From: an uncultured bacterium
GTDB lineage: Bacteria; Eisenbacteria; RBG-16-71-46; CAIMUX01
DNA: 11,374 bases
Direction: 5' to 3'
NCBI GenBank assembly: GCA_946886185.1
Contig: CAMPIC010000041.1
Coordinates: forward strand, 1-11,374
Shown here piece by piece: positions 6,040-11,374 of the stretch. Made by a program: the position numbers and the translations under genes. Position 1 is the first letter of the stretch; every line of letters starts with the position of its first letter. The notes below the pieces were generated by a model. The model was not told where the DNA came from, made no database searches, and saw only the letters and a list, made by a program, of their open reading frames with translations.

Positions 6040-7268
6040 ACTCGGCCTCCGTCCTCAAGATCGCGCTCCTGCTCGCGACCGGCGCATTCGGGGCGCAGTC
6101 CGCGTCTGCCGCCGGATCTCTCTATCAGGCTGAAGGTCTGGGCCGCTGGGTGGAGGGTTACGACCTGCCGGCGCGCGGAGCGGGATGGACCGCGATCGGG
6201 ACGACCGATCCGTTCGGCACGAGCTCGATCAATCCCGCCGCGATGGTCTGGAGCGAACGCCCCCGGTTGGCGGCAAGCTTCCTCACCGAGAATCTCTGGA
6301 TGAAGACGGAGGGGAGCTCCACCGACCGCGTCGGAGGAACGCGCATTCCCGCGATCCAGGCGGTGGTGCCGGGCCCCAGCGTTCTGCGTTGGGCATTCGG
6401 TTTTCGCGATCTCACCGATGCCCGGTACGCGGTGGAAGGAATCGTCAACCCGGGGCGCGGCGACGAGTACGAGCGGCGTCTCATCGGCAGCGGCGGACTG
6501 GGCGAGCTCTCCGCGACGCTGGGCGCGCGGCTGGCCGGCGGACATCTCGGCATCGCCGTGCGCGGGGGAATCGTGAGCGGCACGATCCGCGAAGAGCTCG
6601 AGCGCGATTTCAGCTCCGGAGTCTACGACGATTCACGCGATCTGCTTCGCACGCGCATGGAGAGCGCGCGCCCGGTCTCCGTGGGAATGCAAGCGCGCGT
6701 CAACGACCGGATCTCCGCGGGCGCGTTCTACGATCTTTCCTCCACGCTCGATCTGGAATCGCTCTTGCGCACCACGACCGACATCCAGCTGCGCGAGACC
6801 GCCGAGTTCGAACTGCCGGCGGCATATGGGGCTGGCCTCTCCATTCGGGCGCTTCCGCGCTATCGGATCTCGTTCGACGTGGTCCAGCGCCTCTGGTCGG
6901 AGTCGGAGTTCCGCAGCGATGGCGGTGAAGCGCCGGGATTCCGCAATTTGAAAGACACCATCCGGTTCGGAATCGGTCTGGTTCGCCTGCAAGACGGGGA
7001 CCAGACCATGCGCGATCCAGTGCTGCGCCGCGCTCTTTGGCGGGCCGGTTTCACCTACGCGACGCTCCCGAACGAGTCCAAGGGAGAAACCGTCTCGGAG
7101 TGGGCGATCACCGGAGGAGTGGGGCTGCCGATCCAGTTCGATCGCGGCTATGTCGATGGGCTGATCGAGTTCGGAAAGCGCGGCGATGCGGAGTCGACGG
7201 GAGTGGGGGAGACGTTCCTCCGGATCGGATTCGGCGCCACCTTCCAGACCTTGCGCTCGGCGTTCTGA
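6036..7268 (+). CDS. PorV/FadL-like outer-membrane beta-barrel protein
   Basis: The 410-residue protein starts with a clean signal peptide (cleavage after QSASA, residue 25). The mature N-terminus contains DPFGTSSINPAAM (58-70), the N-P-A signature seen near the start of FadL/OmpP1 and PorV/PorQ barrels. The rest alternates short amphipathic strands, many with aromatic or charged borders (for example LGIAVRGGIVSGTI, YRISFDVVQRLW, LRIGFGATFQTL), and the chain ends in Phe, the usual BAM signal. It is probably a 14-strand-type outer-membrane barrel that transports a hydrophobic substrate, or, if PorV-like, helps a secretion system release and anchor proteins. The ATG overlaps the upstream stop (ATGA), and GGGAG lies 5 bases before it, the clearest Shine-Dalgarno in the window, as expected of an internal operon gene. 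It ends 20 bases from the convergent propeller gene. Confidence 0.72.
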   Translation: MNSASVLKIALLLATGAFGAQSASAAGSLYQAEGLGRWVEGYDLPARGAGWTAIGTTDPFGTSSINPAAMVWSERPRLAASFLTENLWMKTEGSSTDRVGGTRIPAIQAVVPGPSVLRWAFGFRDLTDARYAVEGIVNPGRGDEYERRLIGSGGLGELSATLGARLAGGHLGIAVRGGIVSGTIREELERDFSSGVYDDSRDLLRTRMESARPVSVGMQARVNDRISAGAFYDLSSTLDLESLLRTTTDIQLRETAEFELPAAYGAGLSIRALPRYRISFDVVQRLWSESEFRSDGGEAPGFRNLKDTIRFGIGLVRLQDGDQTMRDPVLRRALWRAGFTYATLPNESKGETVSEWAITGGVGLPIQFDRGYVDGLIEFGKRGDAESTGVGETFLRIGFGATFQTLRSAF

Positions 7269-7288
7269 GCAGCCCTCTCCGAAGCCGA

Positions 7289-9271
7289 TCAGCGAAGCAG
7301 AGACACGAGCCGCTTCGTGCGCACCACGCCATCCACGGTGAGCTCGAAGAAGTAGACCCCGGTCGGCATCTCTTCGCCGCTCGCATCCCTTCCATCCCAC
7401 TCGATCGCGTAGAGGCCTTTGGGGAATCTCCCCGCCAAAGCCGTCTGCACCGCTGCGCCCTGGATGTCGAGAACGCGCAGACGCACATCCGTCGTTCGAT
7501 TGAGCACGAAGGAAATCGTGGTGTTGGGATCGAGGGAGGGAGGAAGGTCGTGCGCGGGCAACGCGAGATCCGGCTCGGGATCGCGGTCGGGAGGGAGGCG
7601 CGGTCCCGCGTTTCGCTCCACCCGTGGGGTGCGCGCGATGCTTTCGGGCCCTCGGCCCGACCTCGGCCACGCAGTCGCAGCCAGGTCGGTTCCGGTGGAA
7701 CGGAAGATCGCGATCCTCGGCACTCCGCCCATCGCGAGCAGCACGTCCTGCCGCCCGTCCAGATCGAGATCGGCGAGCGTGAGGCCTCCTTCGAACGCGT
7801 CCGCGGTCTCGAACTCGACCGGGAATCCCGGGAGCGTCCTGCCGTCGATCCGGAGCGCGTGCAGCTGTACGCGCGAGTCGTACTGCGCGACCGTACCGAG
7901 CGCGAGGATCTCCGGTCCCGGGTCTCCATCGATGTCGCCCACCACCACTCCCGCCTCGAACGAGACCGAGGGAAATCGCCGCGGCCAACCCGGCAGGACG
8001 CTTCCGTCCGCGCGCAACACCGTCATCTCCGCATTGCCGCCGATCGTCGCCACAATCACTTCCAAGCTCCCGTCGCCATCGAGATCGGCGATCGCGACGC
8101 CGCCGTTGGCGGGATGAGAAAGCGGCACCGGCCATCCTGACAGCACCGTCCCGTCGTGCCGGAATGCGACCAGGTTGGGCGGTCCCGGAAATCCACGGTC
8201 CGTCGCGACCACGACGTTGAGCCCGCCCCGTCCATACAGATCGTCGAACGCGACCGGCCCGAAACCGGCCCGCGCGCGATTGGGAAGGATGCGCGGCCAG
8301 CCGAGGGCGCGCGCTCCGTCGGCATCGGTCGCCGTGACCGCCCCGCTGTTCAAGGCAGCCACGATTTCGAGCTCTCCGTCACCTTCCAGATCCGCCACGC
8401 GCGGAATCGCGAAGCATGCAGGCGGATTCGAGGGAGCCTCTCCCGCCGGATAGCGCACCGGCCATCCCGCCAGCTGTCTACCTCCCACTCCCAGCACTTC
8501 GAGCGTTCCGTCGGTCCCGATCAGGATGACTTCGAGATCGCCGACTCCGTCGAGGTCGGCCAGGACGGGCGGAGCCCAGACCTGTTCTCCCCGGGTGAGC
8601 GACTCCATGCACACGGGCCACCCGGACAGCTCTCCGCCGCCGAGTCCGGTGAGGGCGTGCGCGTTTCCCAGCTCCGTCGCGACCACGATCTCGTCGCGCC
8701 CGTCGTGATTGACGTCGGCCAGAGTGGCGCCGTGGTGGATCGGTCCGTCGAGCACGCGCGGCCACCCTGGGAGCACCAATCCTTGCGCATCGAACACGAA
8801 CACTTCGCCGTTCACGAGGGTCAGCACCACCTCGGGCTGTCCATCTCCGGTCACGTCGCCGACCGCGGGGGGACCCGCGGGAGCGTCGGGCAGGAGCTGA
8901 GGCCACGACTCCATCGCGCTCAGATTGGGAGGCAGAGGAGGGGGAATAGCCAGTCGATCGAGCGATTGGCCGGAGACGGCACCTGACATCCCCGCGGCGT
9001 CGAGCGGCGGAAGGAGCGCGAGCACGCGCCCGCTCACGATCTCGTACAAGTAGACGCCTTCCTCACGCTCGAGGAAGCCGTGAGGGCGGCTCGGGTTCGG
9101 ATCTTCCGTGATGAGATAGGCCGGATCGATCGGGATGGTCGTGGCCGCGGTCGAGATCGGCGCCGAAAAGGCTGAGCCGGGCGCCGCCGTGAGCAACGCC
9201 GCGAAAAATGTCATCAGGCCGCGATCGTTTCGCCGTCTCGATCGAGGGACGAGATGGATGCCTGCCGCCAC
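7289..9271 (-). CDS. Secreted FG-GAP/VCBS propeller with C-terminal FlgD-Ig/T9SS-like domain
   Basis: Starting at GTG 9271 the protein has 660 residues. A basic n-region (PRSRRRNDR) precedes a hydrophobic stretch (LMTFFAALLTAA) and a likely cleavage after SAFSA. Residues about 135-515 hold eight repeats built on D-(V/L/I)-x-x-D-G-x-x-(E/D)-(I/V)-(V/L), such as DVTGDGQPEVVL, DVNHDGRDEIVV, DLDGDGSLEVIV and DLDLDGRQDVLL. Each is paired with a following (P/S)GWP turn. Two repeats (DLDGVGDLE, DLYGRGGLN) have lost the acidic calcium ligands. These are FG-GAP-like blades of a calcium-binding beta-propeller. Residues about 580-660 (NTTISFVL...LRVLDIQG...GLYAIEWDGRD...GVYFFEL...KRLVSLLR) match the FlgD-Ig/type IX secretion C-terminal domain of exported FCB proteins. 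The ligand is unknown. GTG 9301 and ATG 9214 are alternative starts; 9271 keeps the basic n-region and fits the promoter. Confidence 0.85.
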   Translation of the reverse strand: MAAGIHLVPRSRRRNDRGLMTFFAALLTAAPGSAFSAPISTAATTIPIDPAYLITEDPNPSRPHGFLEREEGVYLYEIVSGRVLALLPPLDAAGMSGAVSGQSLDRLAIPPPLPPNLSAMESWPQLLPDAPAGPPAVGDVTGDGQPEVVLTLVNGEVFVFDAQGLVLPGWPRVLDGPIHHGATLADVNHDGRDEIVVATELGNAHALTGLGGGELSGWPVCMESLTRGEQVWAPPVLADLDGVGDLEVILIGTDGTLEVLGVGGRQLAGWPVRYPAGEAPSNPPACFAIPRVADLEGDGELEIVAALNSGAVTATDADGARALGWPRILPNRARAGFGPVAFDDLYGRGGLNVVVATDRGFPGPPNLVAFRHDGTVLSGWPVPLSHPANGGVAIADLDGDGSLEVIVATIGGNAEMTVLRADGSVLPGWPRRFPSVSFEAGVVVGDIDGDPGPEILALGTVAQYDSRVQLHALRIDGRTLPGFPVEFETADAFEGGLTLADLDLDGRQDVLLAMGGVPRIAIFRSTGTDLAATAWPRSGRGPESIARTPRVERNAGPRLPPDRDPEPDLALPAHDLPPSLDPNTTISFVLNRTTDVRLRVLDIQGAAVQTALAGRFPKGLYAIEWDGRDASGEEMPTGVYFFELTVDGVVRTKRLVSLLR

Positions 9272-9277
9272 GCCCGC

Positions 9278-9306
9278 AGGATAGCAACGCTCCGAAACCA
9301 CGACAA
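9278..9306 (-). promoter_or_regulatory. Candidate promoter of the propeller gene
   Basis: On the minus strand TTGTCG (9306-9301, 4 of 6 to the -35) is followed after exactly 17 bases by TATCCT (9283-9278, 4 of 6 to the -10). Six bases then separate the -10 from GTG 9271, so transcription would begin at the start codon. It lies in the short divergent gap facing the plus-strand lipoprotein gene. Confidence 0.45.
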
Positions 9307-9325
9307 TCGGGTGACGGCGTCCCCA

Positions 9326-9331
9326 TAGGGT
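9326..9331 (+). promoter_or_regulatory. Weak -10-like hexamer before the hydrolase-like lipoprotein gene
   Basis: TAGGGT keeps only the three most conserved -10 positions (TAnnnT) and ends 8 bases before GTG 9340. The nearest -35-like sequence (GACA at about 9302-9305) is too far away for normal spacing. It is listed because its position relative to a GTG start matches the other unit-leading genes in the window. Confidence 0.2.
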
Positions 9332-9339
9332 TGCGACTT

Positions 9340-10470
9340 GTGACGCAGCGCGCGCGGGGTCATGCTCTGGTCATGATGCGATTTCGGGCGAGCCTCCCTG
9401 TCTGCGCGGTCCTGCTCCTCCTTCTCGCGACCGGGTGCTCCGATGATGACGGTGACGAGCCCGAGCCGCGGCGGGTTCCGTTGGGAGTCGGGGTCGAGTC
9501 GCGCGGTCTCGCCACCACCGATCCCTTGCTCGTCGGCGCGTACACCGATTTCGCGCAGGGGGAGTTTCCCATCGCCAGTCTCCAGCTCGATTGGGGCGCC
9601 ATCGAGTCACGCTTTCTGAACTATGACTGGACCTCACTCGACCAGCACGTCCGTCAGGCGGAGATCTACGATGTGGAGCTCTCGGTCGCGATCACAATCC
9701 TCGAGAACGAAGTGCGAGGATCGCTCCCCGTGGATCTGCGCGGGCAATGGATCGATGGGGTCAACTTCCGCATCCGTTTCGCGCGCTTCGCCACCGCGCT
9801 CCTGGATCGCGCGCGCGGCCGCGTGCGTTATCTCTGGATCGGTCGCGAGGCCGACGTCTATCTGAGCACGCACTCCGAAGAGCGGGACGATTTCCGCATT
9901 CTCCTGGCCGCATGCCGCGACAGCGTCGCACTCGCCGATCCGGCCTGCGCGGTGGGGACCAGCTTCGCCTATTCCGAAGCGCGGGAGGGAGAATGGCTGG
10001 AAGAGCTGCGCCCGATTGCGGAGGCGGGAGACGTGGTCGGTCTCACCATCTACGGGCGCGACCGCCGCTTCCAGCAGGTGTTCGACGAGGAAGGAACGCT
10101 CGCGCTCGCGAAGGAGGCGGTGGCGGAGTTTCCCGGTTCGCGCGTGGTGCTGACCGAGCTCGGGTTTCCACGCGCGGGCGGAGATCACGCGCAACAACTC
10201 GAGTTCGCGCGCAGGTTGACGGCCTGGCTGGACGACTCTCCGGCAGATCTGGAGCTCGCCATCTGGGCGCAGCTCTACGACGCGCATCCGGCGGAATCGA
10301 ACGAGCGGGCGCAGCGGCTCTTTCCGGAGGATCCGGAGCGAGCGCAGGCGTATCGGACGCAGATCGAGGCGCTCGGACTTCGCGGCCCCACCGGCGTGAT
10401 CACGCCGACGTGGTTGCACGTCGCGGAGTGGAGCGTGACGCGGAGCGTGCCGCTCGCAAGCCGTTCCTGA
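9340..10470 (+). CDS. Lipoprotein resembling a clan-A glycoside-hydrolase TIM barrel
   Basis: From GTG 9340 the protein has 376 residues. MRFRASLPVCAVLLLLLATGC is a clear lipoprotein signal with the acylated Cys at 33, followed by an acidic linker (SDDDGDEPEP). The rest reads like an (alpha/beta)8 barrel: LQLDWGAIES, SVAITILENE, VRYLWIGREADVYL, AVGTSFAYSEA, VVGLTIYG, SRVVLTELGFP and LAIWAQLYD fit successive strands. In clan-A hydrolases the acid/base Glu follows an Asn (G-N-E) after strand 4 and the nucleophile Glu follows strand 7. Here these fit Glu170 (IGRE, codon 9847-9849) and Glu273 (TELGFP, codon 10156-10158), with Arg169 in place of Asn. It is probably a surface-anchored protein acting on or binding a glycan; the substrate is unknown. 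ATG 9373 or 9376 would give a shorter, equally good signal peptide. The stop is the first codon of a tandem-repeat copy. Confidence 0.65.
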   Translation: MTQRARGHALVMMRFRASLPVCAVLLLLLATGCSDDDGDEPEPRRVPLGVGVESRGLATTDPLLVGAYTDFAQGEFPIASLQLDWGAIESRFLNYDWTSLDQHVRQAEIYDVELSVAITILENEVRGSLPVDLRGQWIDGVNFRIRFARFATALLDRARGRVRYLWIGREADVYLSTHSEERDDFRILLAACRDSVALADPACAVGTSFAYSEAREGEWLEELRPIAEAGDVVGLTIYGRDRRFQQVFDEEGTLALAKEAVAEFPGSRVVLTELGFPRAGGDHAQQLEFARRLTAWLDDSPADLELAIWAQLYDAHPAESNERAQRLFPEDPERAQAYRTQIEALGLRGPTGVITPTWLHVAEWSVTRSVPLASRS

Positions 10471-10505
10471 CGCGGAGCGTGCCGCTCGCAAGCCGTTCCT
10501 GACGC
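10436..10505. repeat. Two perfect 32-bp tandem copies, REP-like, spanning a stop codon
   Basis: Bases 10436-10467 are repeated exactly at 10468-10499, and TGACGC at 10500-10505 begins a third copy. Each unit contains an imperfect palindrome, GC(G)GAGCG-TGC-CGCTCGC, able to form a 7-bp stem with one bulged G and a 3-base loop. Every unit begins with TGA. The TGA of copy 2 is the stop of the upstream gene; the unit is not a multiple of three, so the copies read in different frames. The last 11 codons of the lipoprotein gene come from copy 1. The hairpins could act as weak terminators or RNA stabilisers between the convergent genes. CGCCCG (10503-10508) and CGGGCG (10526-10531) form another weak inverted repeat just downstream. 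Confidence 0.8.
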
Positions 10506-10634
10506 CCGCTCGGGGACCTTCGAACCGGGCGCCCTCTCGGGGAGCGGCGTGCGCGGTGCTCACGGACGCGCCTCCCACTGTCGCCGATGCCCCGCCAGGA
10601 TGTCTGCGGTCGCGCTCACTTCCCGGAGGAGGAG

Positions 10635-11374
10635 TTACGGTTCGTCGATTACTGCTGCCAGGATCTCCGCGGCGCGCTCGCACTGCGCGCGACTTACGTT
10701 GAGATGCGTGACGGCGCGGACGGTGCGGGGGCCGAAGGCGAATACGAGGACCCCGTGTTCGCGGGCGCGCTCCACCACGATGGGAGCTTCGGGGCCATCT
10801 TCGGCGATGTCGAAGATGAGGATGTTGGTCATGACGCGCGTCAGGTCGACGCGCGCGTGGCGGCAGTGCGCGAGGCGCTCCGCGATGGCGCGGCAGTTGT
10901 CGTGGTCCTCCTGCAATCGCTCGAGGTGATGGTCGAGCGCGTACAGAGCCGCGGCGGCGAAGAATCCAACTTGGCGCATCGCGCCGCCGAACATTCGACG
11001 ATAGCGTTTGGCGCGGGTGATGGTCGTGGTGCTCCCGGCGAGGACGGAGCCTCCGGGCGCGCCCAATCCTTTCGAAAATGCCACGGAGACCAGATCGAAG
11101 GGTGCGGAGAGCTCGGACAACGATTTGGCTGAAGCGATGGACGCGTTCCAGAGGCGTGCGCCGTCCATGTAGGTGGAAACGGCGCGAGCGCGGGCGGCTT
11201 CGCAGACGCGGGCGGCCTCGGCGTGTGGGAAGACGATTCCGCCGGCTCGATTGTGCGTGTTTTCGATCTCCAACAGCGTCGTGGGCGGCGCGACGATGTG
11301 CCCGGCGGGTATGTACGCTGCGAGGAAGTCTTCCAGGCGGAACGTGCCGTGTGCACCGACTTCGGTGAACTGCA
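10635..11374 (-). CDS. ltaE: Low-specificity threonine aldolase (PLP enzyme), N-terminus outside window
   Basis: The gene enters from beyond the right edge and ends at TAA (10637-10635); 245 residues are visible. Several segments match the threonine aldolase family of fold-type I PLP enzymes, which split L-threonine or L-allo-threonine into glycine and acetaldehyde: EVGAHGTF near the edge, LLEIENTHNRAGG, YMDGARLWNA with the PLP-ring Asp and the conserved Arg, and SVAFSKGLGAPGGSVLAG. In the last, the Schiff-base Lys is encoded at 11072-11070, and GAPGGS replaces the usual GAPVGS. The small C-terminal domain ends near AAEILAAVIDEP, a normal family end. A TTG within the frame at 11273 would cut off conserved sequence and is not the start. 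The gene is convergent with the hydrolase-like lipoprotein and has no evident link to the polysaccharide genes; it looks like a housekeeping neighbour. Confidence 0.93.
   Translation of the reverse strand, partial: QFTEVGAHGTFRLEDFLAAYIPAGHIVAPPTTLLEIENTHNRAGGIVFPHAEAARVCEAARARAVSTYMDGARLWNASIASAKSLSELSAPFDLVSVAFSKGLGAPGGSVLAGSTTTITRAKRYRRMFGGAMRQVGFFAAAALYALDHHLERLQEDHDNCRAIAERLAHCRHARVDLTRVMTNILIFDIAEDGPEAPIVVERAREHGVLVFAFGPRTVRAVTHLNVSRAQCERAAEILAAVIDEP

Noticed and set aside
6633..8135. A 500-codon minus-strand open frame crossing the end of the barrel gene and the propeller gene
   Set aside because: It spans two supported genes in a different frame and has no domain signal; its sequence is Arg/Gly repeats typical of GC-rich shadow frames.
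10436..10499. Possible CRISPR remnant
   Set aside because: The two copies are directly adjacent with no spacer between them, and no cas gene is present.
9747..10502. Frameshift at the end of the hydrolase-like gene, because another frame ends in the same peptide
   Set aside because: The shared peptide comes from the 32-base tandem repeat read in a second frame; the rest of that frame is Arg-rich shadow sequence.

Overview
The window is GC-rich (about two-thirds G+C by eye), gene-dense double-membrane bacterial DNA. The signs of an outer membrane are a Wza-type polysaccharide export protein, a beta-barrel protein with a signal peptide and a C-terminal Phe, two lipoproteins, and a secreted propeller protein ending in a FlgD-Ig/type IX-secretion-like domain. 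That last domain, a PorV/FadL-like barrel and DNRLRE modules together are typical of the FCB group and its environmental relatives (Eisenbacteria- or Gemmatimonadota-like lineages). This placement is an inference from domain style; no rRNA or other taxonomic marker is present.

Layout. (1) Bases 1-3048, plus strand: the end of a surface-polysaccharide operon, with the C-terminus of a Wzz-type chain-length protein, an O-antigen ligase/polymerase-like membrane protein, and a GT4-type glycosyltransferase, joined by 4- and 7-base overlaps. (2) Bases 3026-4384, minus strand: a Wza-like SLBB export protein whose 3' end overlaps the glycosyltransferase by 23 bases tail to tail. (3) Bases 4385-4833: a 450-base intergenic region rich in inverted repeats, with a possible structured RNA and a good promoter at its right end. 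(4) Bases 4834-7268, plus strand: a two-gene operon of a lipoprotein with two DNRLRE-like domains and a PorV/FadL-like barrel, coupled by ATGA. (5) Bases 7289-9271, minus strand: a secreted FG-GAP/VCBS propeller with a C-terminal sorting-like domain, convergent with the barrel gene. (6) Bases 9340-10470, plus strand: a lipoprotein that looks like a clan-A glycoside-hydrolase TIM barrel, divergent from the propeller gene. Its stop lies in a 32-base tandem repeat. (7) Bases 10635-11374, minus strand: most of a threonine aldolase, running off the window.

Taken together, the first half builds and exports a surface polysaccharide and the second half is mostly exported or surface-anchored proteins. 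The most interesting leads are: a recurring -10-like hexamer 6-9 bases before the first gene of each transcription unit with no Shine-Dalgarno, suggesting leaderless mRNAs; the inverted-repeat-rich intergenic region with crossing (pseudoknot-like) pairings; the PorV-like barrel beside a protein with a type IX-like C-terminal domain; the REP-like tandem repeat on a stop codon; and altered key residues in the glycosyltransferase and the hydrolase-like protein. I found no CRISPR array, transposase, tRNA, rRNA or recognisable defence system.
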